Both the position numbers and the translations under genes were made by a program. Below the pieces are notes generated by a model. That model saw only the letters and a list, made by a program, of their open reading frames with translations. It had not been told where the DNA came from and did no database searches. Shown in pieces: positions 37,352 to 52,796 of a DNA stretch of 64,000 nucleotides. Origin of the DNA: Schizophyllum amplum (taxonomy: Eukaryota; Basidiomycota; Agaricomycetes; Agaricales; Schizophyllaceae); the NCBI GenBank assembly GCA_007026445.1, contig VDMD01000010.1:558001-622000 (forward strand). Direction: 5' to 3'. Within the stretch, counting starts at the first letter, position 1, and every line of letters starts with the position of its first letter.

Positions 37352-38381
37352 AAGCGGCAACGGTGGAAGTTTGTGCACGTTGTGCCAAAGAGACCGAGTA
37401 TCTCTTGCACAACGTGCACAGCGACTCGGGCCCCTCTCCTTTTCTTCCACATACTGTGCCATAGCGGGTTCTGCATCACCGGGCAAAGGTAAGGTGAGGT
37501 GAATTTACCCACTGTGGGGTTTTGCTCAGGAATTGTGATACTACACCTAAGTACTGCGTAAGATAAGTGCTAATAGCGCTACATAGTCGAACTGTACTTA
37601 GCTACCAAAGCCATTGTGGCCGCGCGACCGCAGGTCTTACTTAGACTTGATCCAGGATCAGAGTCAAAGTCAAAGATTGCCTAACACGGCAGTGCCTTTG
37701 TCCGTGCGGCGGAAAAAACAATCAGGGAAATTCAAGATGCGAAGGTCGGGAATGCAGCCAGGAAGGTATTCGTACACACCTGAGCCGATGAGCTCGTATT
37801 GACGGTGTGCGTGGTGTTAGTTGATGGCTGAGGAAGTCGGCTCTAGTCGTCGGCTGCACCACCGTGACCGTTGACGCCGTATGTACGGCGAAGGTCTAGA
37901 CGCAGGTACCTTTGCAAGACAGTAAGTTATATGGTGAGATTTTCCCGAAGATCCACCCAAGAAGGACCAGTCTGAGAAGAAAAAATTGAAAGCCAGATTC
38001 AAAGACTTGTGCCGGGCCGAGTACACGGGCGGATGGTAGTAATAGACTGCTATATCTCACGTTTTTTCTCCACAATTATGCGTAGCGGCTGTTGTTTGCG
38101 TGTCCCTCTGAATCAAGCAGCGTTAATGCGACGTTCAAGTAACGTATGCGTCCGAGTGGGAGGTCGAGGGAAGGCTTCATTTTGGGCTTCATGATGATGA
38201 TTGCGTAACGTGCGTTGCGCGACTGGTTACTTAGTCGCTCACGTGGGCGCCATTGTTCGTATTCGGAAGGTTTTGTTTGTTTTGCCCGGCATCCCGGCAA
38301 ATCACGGGAAACCCCGTCGCCCGTGAAACTTTGGTTCGGAGCGACTAGACAGCATCACCAGTACTCTCACCTACGAGCCTA
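37352..38381. other. Intergenic, about 1 kb
   Basis: No gene supported. A partial inverted repeat (GTTGTGCCAAAGAG with CTCTTGCACAAC, about 37379-37412) sits just after the orphan gene. Confidence 0.5.
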
Positions 38382-41300
38382 ATGATGAGCGGTGCAGCGC
38401 CGCCCGGGCTATATAATCATCAAGCTTCCACTCTTGCGTCGACGTCGACGGCACCGAACTCTCAAATTTATAGCCATGGTACTCAGATTAGCGAGACCCA
38501 AGATCGTGCAGCCCAATATGCTGCCATCCAAGGGAACGCCGCCCAGATGAACGCGACGCTGGAATATCCGACGCAAGGGAACGTTGAAGGCGCAGATGCT
38601 GGGCAACACAGCGCGACCACGCAGGACCCTCGCTGCTGCTCCGTACGCGGTTGCGCAAACTTGGTCGCGTCCGACTCCCGCAAGAAGATGTGCGAGGTGT
38701 GTCGGGAGAAGCATCGCATGTACGCGACGGTCAAGCGCCAGCGCCGAAAGCAGGAGAAGGCGGCCTTGACAGGACTGATAAGCGGGGTGGACTATCCGGG
38801 TACCGTGGAGGATGGCTGGGCGCCGGTGCGTTTGTTGTATGATCGTTCATGCAGGGGAAGTGACTGAAAGGATTGTATTTAGGACGCATCGCAGGATATG
38901 TCGTCGCAACAGGCATCGAATAATTACCCCACGCACACGAGTTCACACGCACCCGAGGCATCGACGGCTCACGTCCCCCAGGACGCACCGACCGATCACG
39001 CATCGCAGGACGCGCAGGCGGTGATGTGGACCGGCAGTATCGACCCCGCACTCCTTGCAGCCGAGACCACAGGGTATAACAGAACGTCAGATCACAGCGA
39101 GACGCCGCAGTACAGGTTCCCCAACGCATCCTACCATCCTCCGCCTCAGTCAGAGCTCGCGCGCGCGTTCACGTATGATAATCCGCCGCCGCCGCCGGGC
39201 GCGCCGTACCAGTCTTACTACCAACATGGCGGGGCGTCGACCTCTACACAAGCAGCGACGACTTTGGGGTCGCAACAAGCGAGCACGCCAACGACGCCCC
39301 ACACGGCAGGATCAGTGCCACGACATGCAGCGGGGTCGCTGGCACACCCAATTCCAACTATGCCGCAAGCAGCAGCGAATGGTCAAGTAACTCCTACCCC
39401 CATCATACCTCAGGCGACGGTGGTCGTCATTCCCCAAGCAGATGCAAATTCCACACCGCGCCTATCGATAGATTCCCCAGCGCAGCTAGCTGCAGGTTCC
39501 ACACAGCATCTAGCTGCAGATTCCACACAGCAACCAGCTGCAGGTTCGATACCACCTTCGTCCGTATATTCCACGGCACGCCTATCGGAAGATAGCACCT
39601 CTCCGTCGGCACCTGCCGATCCCGCCGCTGGCTTGCGCTTTTGCTCCGTCAAGGGTTGTAAGAATGTGCTACCGGGTGAGGATTCAACGCTTTTTTAATC
39701 TCCTTCTTATCCTCTCACTTCGGTCTTCTCTCCCTCGGGTTTCTATTTCCTCGGTGTCAGTTTTCTTCTTTCTCGGTCACCCCCTCGCAATACTCCCCGC
39801 CAGAAACATCTTGACGAATACAACCACCCACCCTATTCTTTACAACCGCTCCTCCCCGTCCCTTATCACACTGATTCCGCTTACCAATTGCATCCACTAA
39901 CTCATCCTCAGGCGACTACGAATTCAAGATGTGCTCACACTGCCGCGAGAAGTACAAGAAGTACGGGGTCACGAAGCGCGCGAAGTGGAAGCTCGAACGC
40001 GAGCTGCTGGAGCGGGAACTCGCGACGCTGCGCGTGGCCGAGGATGCGAGGAGGCAGGAGAAGGGGTTGCCGGTGAGTTGCAGTACGGTTGTGATCGACA
40101 TTCCATGGCTGCATACGGATAGACTTCCTATTTTCCATTCCGAGTTTCTTCCGCGGTCGCGCAGGATGTTACGGCTGCAACGCGCTCATGTACAATGGTT
40201 AAGAACTGACGGTGACACCCTTCCAGCCGCTCGCCGACAACCCGCACGAGCTCTTCACGTGGGAGCAGTCGATCATAAATGCGCAGATCCAGCTGCCGAA
40301 GGGCCTTATGGCGGTATTGGAGGGGCATGGCGATGGTGAGTGGATTGTTGAGTCCTATTGCATGAAAGTTTTCGTCGCGACTTGTCCTCTTCATTTGCTG
40401 TTGCTGACTATACACACGACAGGCAATCAGCCGCAGGACAGTGATATGCAAGCGGGTAGTATCATGCAGATAGTAGGGAACGGTTCATCTCCTACTGCCG
40501 GCGGTACATCATCTGTGGACGCCACTGCAAGTTCTTCTATGCCCAGCACCTCCGCAGTCGGCATGGGCGTCATGCCGCTACTGCCTGTGCGGATGTGCAC
40601 GGTTTCACATTGTCATAGACTGCTACCAGGGACGTATTTGTACAAACGGTGAGTCCTACCCTATTCCCAATGTACGGCGAATGCAACAGTGCGACGGCGG
40701 TAGAAACATATGGTCCTTGCATACTGATGAAGTACTCACTCCAGATGCGAGCAGCACCGCGTGCAGAACCGACATCACAGCTCACTAAAGCGGGTTCGCG
40801 AGAAGGCGGCGAAGGTCGTTGGGCCGGAGGCGGATGCGAAGCTGACGCCGGGGGCGGCGCGGCGGTTGGATGTAGTGGCTGCGGCGGCGGAGAAGATGAG
40901 GGCGGAGAGGATGGAGGAGGAAGAGGAGGAATTGGGCGAGGACGAGGATATGACAGGTGGGAAGGGGAACGATACCGCGGCTGGGCATGCCCCCGTTGGA
41001 GACAAGAAGACATTGGCCAAAAAGCCAGCAGGCGACAAGAAGAACGCGGACAAGCGCTGGCAGGAGTGCGTAGGCCCGGAATGCTGCAATTTGATGAACC
41101 CGGCGCAACGCTGGCGTGCATGTCAGTATTGCCGGGCGAAGGAGCGGCAGGCGAAACAGCAGCAGCAGCAACAGCGGGTGGCTGTCGCAGCGGCGGGCGG
41201 AGTTGGTGACGGCAACGGAGCTGGCTGCGACACCAGCGTGCGCGAAGGCGATGCGAACCACGATGAGGTCGATATGGAGCAGGTGCGGAACGAGTTGGAG

Positions 41301-44026
41301 CAAGATCGAGAAGATGCTGAAGGAAGCGACGACGACGACGACGACGACGAAGACGGGCATGGAGATTTCTATTCAGGCGGCGAGCATGGGAGTGCGATGG
41401 ATGTGGATCGCGAGCCGGAGGGAACAACCCGCCAGAACGAGATGGCTGGCGAGGCCACCTCGCAAAGCACGTCGGACCCATCAGACACCTCCGTCCCTCA
41501 AAGCGCCTCAGCTCCGTCGAACGATGCTAGCGACCCTCAAGTCCTGCCCGATCTGCAACCGGCCTCTACCTCAACTGCTGACACGGCTACACAATCACAG
41601 GCACCGACTCGCCAGCCACCGACTACCGCCAGTCATAAAACTAAGGAGACACGGACGAAATCCGGAAGAAGGCGTACAAGCGCCTTCAAATGGCCAGCGA
41701 ATGGTGTGTACGCTCGAGAGCGGGCGAGGAGACTGAAAATCAAGCCAGGAGAAGATCCGATGATAGCAGATCCGACGGACACGGCAAATACCTCGGCGTC
41801 TACGACGGGAACGTCATCGGGGACGACGTCGCGGTTTAGGACCGGATCCTGGCCCACAGGGACGTCGACCAATGTCTATCCGTATTATTCGCCATACGCG
41901 AGGTATCACACGACGTCCTACTTGCCGTCATCGGCGAGATATGGCAGTTATGCTGGTTCAAGCGTCAGTCATGCGTCGTCTTCCGCTAGTCATACATCGC
42001 CCTCCGCCAGCTACCCATCGTCGTCCTCCGGCCACGCGTCTTCCTCTGCTGGTTATGCTCCGCCCCCTGCGAGCCAAGCACCACCCTCCCATGTGGCCTC
42101 CTGGTATGCGAGCCAGGTGCACCCTGCCAGCCGTTCCGCGAGCAGTTACGAGCATGGTATTTCCACTTCCCACCCTGCGTCTACCTCCGCGTATCCCGGC
42201 GCCGCTTCCGCACATCCGGCAGCTCCATATCCTGCGTCAGCAGCGGCACCGTACCCTGCGCCTACAGCAGCACCATATCCAGGCTGGCACCCAACTCCAT
42301 ATCCGTATTCACTCCCTGCCGGTGCTCCATATCCTCCTCCACCTGGTGCTCAGTACCCACCACTGCCCAGTACATCATATCCGCCACCGCCGAGCACACC
42401 ATATCCGCCTCTACCCCCTGGATCATCCCAGTCGTCCTCGTCTAGCGTGCGGTACCCACCTCCCGGTTCACAGTACCCGCCGCCACCCCCAGGATCCTCG
42501 TACCCCTATCCAGCCGGAATGCCCTATGCAACGCTTTCGTATGGATACCCATATTCACCATATCCGCCGTACGCACCACCGCCTCCACCGCATACCAATG
42601 GGAAAGCGCCAGCAATACCCTATGGCGCCCCTCCATACCCGTATCCCTACCCGCCGTACTATCCGTATCCCTATGCTCCGCCCAGCACGGCGCCATTGCC
42701 GACGGAAACTGTGGAGTCCGAACCGCCAGCCAGTAGGCCGTCAACACCAACAAGCGCAACGGCAAACAAGCACAATTTGGACGATAAACCGGCGTCTACG
42801 CGCAAGGATACCAATACGAAGGTCACAAGTAGTAGCCGGGAAAGTATCTCGCAACAAAGCAACGCGCAACCTGGGGATACAGATATGGCATTCGCAGGAA
42901 CTGCTCCAAGGACGACAGCGGAGGCAACGCCAATGCACGGTCGAACCTTGAGGAACAGGGTCGTGTCGTTGTCGCCAGGCGCAGGGCGGACGCCGGCCCG
43001 TCGTGGCAAGGCGGTCGAGCAAGTCACTGCGGCAGTCGATGTGTCACCAGCAACGGAGTCCTCAGGAGGATTGCTACAAGACAGTCATCATGCAGATCAG
43101 GATGGACACCACGAGACGTCCGATTGTTCAAACGCAGAACTGGGCATTTCCGGACCGTCGAGCGCTCCTCAACCGAACGCGGGGACACAGTCCGCCGCAC
43201 AGAGCGAGTCGCGAGACGGAAGGCCTTCGCCTCAGGCTCAACAGGTACCGGAGGGCGGTCAAGTGGATCCTCAAAGCGATGGGCCGATATCTCAAGGCCA
43301 GCGAGATACCTCTTCGGCTCCGCAGAGCGAGTTGAGCTATAACTATCGAAGAGGGTATTATCAGCCGGGGCAGTACTATCGCGAGCAGGCCGTCAACCAA
43401 GGTGCTTCTGAGCAGCACCCTTCAACCACGCTCGCCTGGCTGACGGGGCGGCAAGAAGGGATGGGGGAACGGTCGCTCGAACAGCCAGCGGTGCCCTGGG
43501 AGCCGACGAACGCACATATGCAACCAGCCGCTCCGGTGCAAAGGCCGCCGCTTGGTTCCGTTTACCAGGAATATGGGAGTCTTGCGTCGAGGGAACCTCT
43601 TCCCGTGCAACCGGAGGTATCACGCGCAGAAGATGTAGGTCTGCCTTGATTATTTTCCCGACCTTGCTGATGAGGTTCGTCTCTTAGGATGGCGGGAGTC
43701 ACAAGCGACGGAAGATTGCACAGGAAGACGGCACCCCCGTTCGAAGAGACACCGCGTCTGACCCCACAGGACTGGCGACGTCCACTCACGAAGCTGCCGT
43801 GGCTTCCGAGAGCAACGCCCTTCCATCGACGCTGCCGAGGACATGCAACCATCCGAAATGCACTCGTGGTGTTCTGAGTGGGCTGTTCTGCGAGAAATGC
43901 AAGATGAGGCTAAGGAAAAAGCAGGGGGCGCGGCGTGCGAAGATGCACCTTCAGTCGAAACAGGTTGGGCCTTTGTGTGCCGCCACCACAGCAGGCGGAG
44001 ATGGTGACGGGACAGCCCCAGCATAA
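38382..44026 (+). CDS. Large protein with five repeated zinc-binding-like Cys modules
   Basis: The model is join(38382..38825, 38883..39675, 39912..40072, 40227..40335, 40423..40648, 40745..43634, 43688..44026), 1653 residues with consistent phases. Four modules share exact spacing C-x4-C-x12-C-x2-C/H: residues 86-107 (CSVRGC...CEVC), 402-423 (CSVKGC...CSHC), 561-582 (CTVSHC...CEQH) and 686-707 (CVGPEC...CQYC). A fifth at 1594-1612 (CNHPKC...CEKC) has x9. Each is followed by a basic helix, for example REKHRMYATVKRQRRK, as in DNA- or RNA-binding zinc fingers. Between modules the chain is low-complexity: Gln/Ala/Ser-rich, an acidic EEEEEELGEDED stretch, and a long Pro/Tyr/Ser tract. I do not know a named family with this repeat. 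A chromatin or transcription role is inference. Two introns are unusually long here (236 and 154 nt). Confidence 0.8.
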
Positions 44027-44589
44027 TGTTGCCTTGAATATACGTACAACAATTTGGTTTCTAAGTGACATTCATCATCGTCCAAAATCTTCGAACTTTC
44101 AAGTTGAGTCACGACAGACCAGACTCCGTTGGGTACAAGCTCTGTGATACGTTAGGGACACCATGGAGTGGTACAGCAATCTCCAGCACGGTAAGGGCAC
44201 GTGAGGTCAGCCATCTCAGAGCCAACGTTGACGAAGGCCCGCGCCAGACCTTGTTCACACCTTCGACATATATATACACAGGACATACGCCATGCATCTT
44301 GAATCATGACGATTATGATCCGTAGAGGCTTGATCTGAACGGTGGGTGGAACTCGCTAAACCGTATGAAACAGCACCTGCCCGTTCCTGCCTCTGGGCAT
44401 CGCTCTGTGCAGCCCGGGAAAGTTGTTAAAGAGTCTCATCATAGTCTCATGCATTATCCGAAATTTCATGACGTCTCAGCACCAGTCGTTGAATAATGCA
44501 CAGTGCAAGGAAGATGCACAGCGAAGAGGACGAGGCCAGCTGTCTGCTGGTGGTACGATGATACAAGTCCTTCTGCGGTCAATACTGTC
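44027..44589. other. Convergent intergenic spacer
   Basis: It lies between two converging genes. No gene seen; there is a TATATATACACA tract near 44268. Confidence 0.5.
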
Positions 44590-47500
44590 CTACAGCGGTG
44601 GTAATGGCCGCCGACACTGAGGGCATATATTCTTGATCGCAAGCCACCTCTCCAAACAGCGAGTGTGCTGACAGCAAGTCAGCCCACGCGGTTGAGATAA
44701 GTCGAAAGACCTCACGAAGAGATGGTGGCACGGAGCGAGACTGTACTCCTTGCGCGCGCTGCGAAGAGAACCGATAGCCGTCTTATCTTCCCTAGTTTCA
44801 CCCATACTCCCGTGCCCGTGCACGTCAATGGCCTCCATACAGATGGCACAATCTCCGAGAGCGGCCTCAACGTCGGTGGGCAGAGGCGGATGGTAATCGT
44901 AGATGTCGCTGCGCGACACGAGCTGTACGAAAATCGTCAAATACGACATCTCCGAGCTGATCATAAGCACGTACTCGTCCAGGCATGAAGAACGTCGGGC
45001 CAAGCCAGCTCTGCAAGATTACAAAGCCTGCCTGTAGAGCGATGAAGACAACCAGCGGGCGGGCCCACGCTGAAAGGCTGTTAATGGCAAGACCGTCAAC
45101 GGAGTCGACTTACTCACATCGTTCCTCTATTTCGAACACGTTGCCGTCATTCGCACAAAAGTACAGCAAGTGCGCGGCGCGCAATATCGTGACGCAGATG
45201 ATGTATTCCGCGGGTCGTCCGAGGCTTGCTCCAAAGTCCACAGCGCCCCCAACACGGACCACCGATAAACCACCCAGCGCGCTCGCGCGACCGCGTCTGA
45301 ACGCCCGGTATATCTCAGGCAGCCACATGCAGCCGTGTGTACAAAACGCGAAGACGGCCGTGACCTGGGACATCGTGTCAGGGTTAGGTTGCTTCTCGTT
45401 GTGTGAGCAAGCAGGAAGCCTCACCTGCGGCGAAATAAGAATGCGCGCCGTGAGCACGAGCATAAGGAATGTCGTGAGCCATATCCGCGCGGCCGGGTCC
45501 GTCCGTACGTGTCGCCAGAAGAACCTGAGGAAGGACTCTGGTGCCGGCGTCGCTGGAGCGGGGGCTGCTGGCGTCGGAGTGGCGATTGCAGAGACTCGTG
45601 CAGGAGTAGCTGCTGCACCCAAGGGCGTACCGTTGTCCGACAGCGTCACGGATGTCGTGGTGACCTGCACTTGCGTAGGCAATTGTCGCGCGGCGGCACG
45701 TCGGGCCGCCGCCTCCCTCCTCCGCGCAGCCGCCATAGCTGCCGCCGCCTCCCGCTCCGGTCGTTGCACTTCCCATATAAGACCAGTGAGGCGCTGCCTG
45801 AGTGTCAGTCTCATTATAACGCAAGCTGAAGCAAGATACACACCCCTTCCAGCACGGCTAAGCAAGCGCATACGACCGCAGCACCGAGAAGGGCAATTCC
45901 TGCACGACCTGTGGATGGGGTGAGCCTGGTGCAAAATATACTTATATAGATAGAAACGCACCGTGACTGACAAGCGCTACAGTGACGTGCCCTACAAACG
46001 ATATCCCGTCGAGTGCCAGTTGAGGCAATATAGAGAACGCCGAGTGAGCAGAAAGCGCGGCCACGCCGCCCTCGCGCAAACGACGGACATGTCGCTGGAG
46101 AACGACGACGTGCGCGAGGTAGGCGAGAAACGCGAACGCGGCATCTATGTCAAGGTCAGCGAGGCTTGTTTTCGACAGGCAGGATCCCAATTACTGACAG
46201 AAGGTGATTCTGCGTGCTACAATGGCCACGAGCGTGCCTTCCAGCAGGCCCGTGTACGGCAGCCGCGTGTCGTCTTTCTCGCCCTTTGCGTCTGTCTGGC
46301 CAGTGTGTTCAATGTTCCAGTCAGCTTCTCCTGATCACCTTGTAAGACGCATGTCTACATTTCGTTGGGGGAACAGAACATACCTGGATGCCCAAACACG
46401 CCCATGACGCCGCACGCCGGACTGATCATAGCGCCCTTCAGCCGCAGGGGAGGGGCAGGTATTGTCTTCGCGCCCGAGGGGCGGACAATAGCAGCCTCGA
46501 GCTCGATTAGGTCAGCTCTCGGCACTCCTGCCTGGGGTAACATTATTAGTGCTAGGGGACAGATTATCCTCAATTCACTCACGTCCTCCACTTGCCCGAA
46601 GACCGCAAAGGAGCATCGAGGCGCGCCCGATCGCCGGTCATATAGGTCCCGCACACGCGGCTCCTTGCCCTCGTCGCTGTGTCCAGCGTCTGGCCCGTCA
46701 GTCGAGCTCGAGGGTCCTGACAACGTGTGGTCCAGAACTGGTAGGTCCACGCCATCCGCGCTGCCTTCCCCGATACCCTCTCCGCCCACATAATCCGGCG
46801 ACCAGTCGTCGAACGAGGAAGGGTCCCCACGTGCCGGGGTCTCGCCAGACTCCCCGATGCCCCATATGTCTCCCCATACGCGCCCGACGTGATGGCGTCC
46901 CACCCGTCGCGCTCGAACGCAGCCACCCGCCGGCGGAGCTCATCGCGCACCAGGCGCGCAACGGCGCCCTTAGCGTGCGGGGGGACGAGGGCGGGCAGGA
47001 GGCGCAGGTCGGGCGCAGCGCCAGTGCCAGCGAGACCGTATACGGCGCCGGACCGCACGAGGTGGAGGCCGAGGAAGGTGAGGGTGGTCGTGCGCTCTTC
47101 GTCTTCGATGACAGTCCCAGGCTCGTCGGTCACGACTATGTTCTCGGTAGCGTTCGCATGTTCGGTTCCGTTCACGAGTGAACCAGAGGAGTCCGATGTG
47201 GTCCGCAACTCGAGCGTGCCCTGGGTTTTAGGTAAGCTTCTAGGATTTTTGGTGAGCGAAGAGGTGAACATACGGATAAGAGCGCAACGCCACCCAGTGC
47301 TCGTCTGTCGCGTATGTGCAAGTCCGCATTGTCACGGACATGCAAGTCCGCTTGGCCTTCCTTGTCATCTACTGGCTCGATATCCACAAGCGGCGCACTG
47401 AGAAATGATTCGTCTTCAAGGACTGGGTAGCGAGGTATGGGGTAGTCATCGACGCTGAGGGTAATGCGGCGGGTGGCATGCCACGACCAGCGCTTGACTT

Positions 47501-48480
47501 CTTGCTCTTGGTCTACGTTGTCAGCAGAGGCGGACGAGATGGCGCTTTCAGACGTCGGAGCACTATCGAAGGTCATCGAGTCTATGGAGGTGGTCGTATC
47601 GGTGAGATTAGCTGTGACATTCGAATGAGGAAGAGGCAACTCCTTCAAGAGCGGGTGCCGCCGGACGCCAGCGATGAACATTTGTGCGAGGGTGTGCCAG
47701 GGAGGTAGGTCGTGTAGGAGAGTATCCCTGTTGAGCAGATGACTGGAGGACGACTGATTGACAGGTGATTCGGGAGGGGTAACGTTCCAAAAGCCGACGG
47801 GTCCACGGAAGAGCGCAGTGAGATTGGAGTAGTAGACGCCTTCGGGTCGACCTAATGGGGTGGGGTGATAGGCCTCTTCCAGAGACAGTGTGTGCAACAA
47901 TTGTTCGAGAATGGATGGCCGTTCAGCGAGCCAGAATGTGGTCGGTGTGGAATCCGGATCGGAGGTGTTGCCGACAGAGGTTCCAGGTAGGGCAGGCGTC
48001 TGTGCTGCGGCAAACAGTCTATCTCAGTAGTGTAAAAAGAGATCCGATTGTAAAGACGCACAGGTGTCCAGGTTGTTCACCCATACACTGAAGTTCCCCG
48101 ACCGGTCTCGCATCGCAGCAAGCGCGGTCTGGTACCGAGCGCGAGCTGTCCAGAAGTCCTCCGGAGGTGCGGTGCCTGCGTATCCAGTTATCAGCTTGTA
48201 TTGAAAGTACCAGGCAGTACGTTGCGTGCTCACCTGAGTTGAGGAAGAAGAGCAGGCCGCTGATGAAGAGAAAGCTACGGAGGGGAGAGCGGGCCCGAGG
48301 GTCACCTGGGCCGAACTCGTCGTCGGGAAAAGCGGGAGAGAGTATTGGCGTTGTGCGAGGGGGTGCAGGCGCCGCAGGAATGCTTCCGTTGTCGCCACCA
48401 GGACCTCGAGCATCATTCCCTGCTGGCTCGCCTGTGCGGCGTGCCGCATTGGTCGGGGATGCGCTCTCACTGTCAGACAT
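44590..48480 (-). CDS. TUL1: Dsc/Tul1-type transmembrane RING E3 ubiquitin ligase, one apparent frameshift
   Basis: This is the catalytic subunit of the Golgi/endosomal Dsc ubiquitin ligase, which drives SREBP cleavage and membrane-protein quality control. The 13 exons from the 5' end are 48480-48234, 48175-48062, 48004-47274, 47220-46583, 46531-46384, 46330-46199, 46144-45962, 45908-45844, 45793-45425, 45364-45118, 45069-44975, 44922-44716 and 44667-44590, giving about 1084 residues. Seen in order: a first membrane helix (FLFISGLLFFLNSG), a large luminal region with several N-glycosylation sequons, LLEGTLVAIVARRITF leading into a run of membrane helices, and a C-terminal RING: CAIC, CHHLFHTRCLERWL and CPQCRRPLPPL. 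Exon 4 reads correctly only with one extra G in the C4/G4 run at 46852-46855. Exon-phase arithmetic independently demands that one base. Confidence 0.9.
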
Positions 48481-50409
48481 CGGGCTATGCGGGTCGCAGT
48501 TGCGCGAGAAGTTGAGGGCGAGTACACAATATTATCAGAGCATATAGATTCACGTAGGGGGAGGACTTCGACTTGGATTTGACAGCGGCTGAGCAGCCAG
48601 ATGACGGCGCGCTTCAAGGAACAATGGCTGGGCGGTCCGGCCGGTCCGGCCTCATGTTGGCTCTTGTCCTCAACTCTCGTCACGCAGAATGAGGCGCCGC
48701 ATTGTCCCCAGTACGACCGCTCAAATACGTACTCCAACAACTGGAAGTTCAGTACCTTCCCAAAATTATTCGAAGTGTACAACTCTGCTTTTTCGTGTAG
48801 CCGCTGCAGAGTCAAAGGCTGGCGGCAACCCGATGAACGGCACACACGCAATATCGGGCACTGTTTTCCGGTGTCCTCCCTCCTCTTGTGCTGTCTCATG
48901 CGAACGATTCGATCTGTCGGCTCTTTTGACCTGCGTTCTTTGACCCGCCCAAGTGCATAGCACGGCGAACATCAACTTCGCCACCGCGGGATGAACAGCC
49001 CGTACGTTAGTTTTGCCTTACGTTCTGCTATCTGCCTCATTCTGATTAGACGCTAATCAATGGCTGCACTTTGTATTAGAGATACCTGTCGCACGCTCTA
49101 CGATCCTGCGTCCCGCTGTCAGCCTCTTCCGTATGCCTCGCAAGTCCACGGCGACATGTGCATGAACAGCATCGGCCTTGGCCTCGTTCGCCAGCGGACC
49201 CCGCCTTGTGAGCCATAGTCTACAGATCTAATATACGCGTATTACCACTACCGATTTTGGAAGACGGTCATGTTCTGGCAATGTTGTCTCCTCCGAACAC
49301 TTTAGCGCTTGCAAGAGCTCCATGATCGGTCAGTTACTGTGTCATCATGCCAGACTCACTGCCCATGCGAGCAAAAGGCGATGCGCACCCTTTGAATTCA
49401 TTCCATCAGCTACGCCTACTTATGTTGCGACAGGATTTAGACCAGGACCTGGATCTCGCGGATCGTGTACTACGCAAGTCAACCGGCGAAGAAGCTACAC
49501 GGTCGCCTTCTCATCTGACTCGGTAGATATAGATTGTATGTTCTTTTCCCTCTCTATTCTTACTCGTCTGCGTCTAAAATTCAGCATGCACAGAGCTCCG
49601 GATTGACGAACAGATCAAACCACAAAAAAACCGGGCCGGCCTTTGACTGAAACCTACAGCTTTCTCATCCAAGACGTGACCTTTGCTAATGCGGTTGTGG
49701 ACACAACCTTGCCGACACCTCTGCTGTGCCCCTCAGTTCGCGCTGAGTAACGATAAACTGTATGTCCGGCGTCGTCCCAACGTTCACCCTCGTCAGTGGC
49801 GCTAACACAATTCTCAGCGCTTGTCGTGTCGCCGATCCCAGCGCTTGCTCTGTGGTACGGGCGCTCGCAACGATAACCGCACCGCTCTGGGAACATAATG
49901 GAGGAAATTTGAATGGTACTGCGAGCAATCTCACCAGTCCTGATGAAGCCAGACCAGTTACGATCGCGTTCCTTCAGTTAGCACCTGCATACCACTGATA
50001 AATGCTCCGCAGGACACATCACGCCGCGCTTCCGACGTAGCGCGCTCTGGAATGCCGTATTCCCTGTCAGCTGGATTTCCCTCCCTTGTCAGCTGTACCC
50101 CCCACCGCGTCGATGCATGCCAAGTAGGTTCTCAAACGGACCAAAACGGTGATCCATACCACTCAGAGTACGCAGATCTGACACTGCCCACGTCGAATGA
50201 AGAAGAAATTACTGATCCTGGAAGGCCGGTACCAACCACTATCGGCTCGACAGAGCCAGGCGCTATCAGCTCAGAGCAGGCTAGTGCTGCGCTCTCGGCC
50301 CCGTCAAGGAATGGGCGACTAGCGGGAGTACATGTCACGGTTTTCCAGCCAATATGTTACGGATGAAAGATCAGCTTACGGATGAATTCCTAGCTCTCTA
50401 CGAACGGGG
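48481..50409. other. Divergent intergenic region with possible small-gene remnants
   Basis: No confident gene. A 59-codon frame at 49347-49526 starts MPDSLPMRAKGDAHPLN and contains an amphipathic RLLMLRQDLDQDLDLADRV stretch. A good intron (GTATGTTC to AATTCAG, about 49538-49586) lies just behind it in another frame. These could be pieces of a decayed gene. Confidence 0.35.
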
Positions 50410-50417
50410 TATATAAG
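50410..50417 (+). promoter_or_regulatory. TATA box of the halogenase gene
   Basis: TATATAAG, 56 bp upstream of the halogenase start codon. Confidence 0.75.
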
Positions 50418-50465
50418 CAGAGGTGAGGACCGCCGATCCCAACATCCAACTAGTCCTCGCTCAGT

Positions 50466-52549
<2,084 letters not shown>

Positions 52550-52796
52550 ATGAATCAAAAATGAGTTTTGAAGAACCCGCGGATGGCAGAGGTTTGGCAG
52601 AGGTACCGAGAACTCACAGGAACAAGGCTTGAGGCAAGGTTGAACTCCAGTTCATCGGTCCCGGTCGGCTCGTGGCCCGGCCCCGGCCACGTGGGGAAAG
52701 ATCGAAATGTGGCGGGGTTCATGCAGATCTCTGCTCAAACTTCGACAAGTCGGAGCAGAGTCGGAGTCGCTGGATGCGCTATCCCCCGATTGTAAA

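Noticed and set aside
40570..41481. 303-codon antisense frame across the Cys-module gene
   Set aside because: A mirror of the acidic and basic low-complexity sense sequence, with no independent signals.
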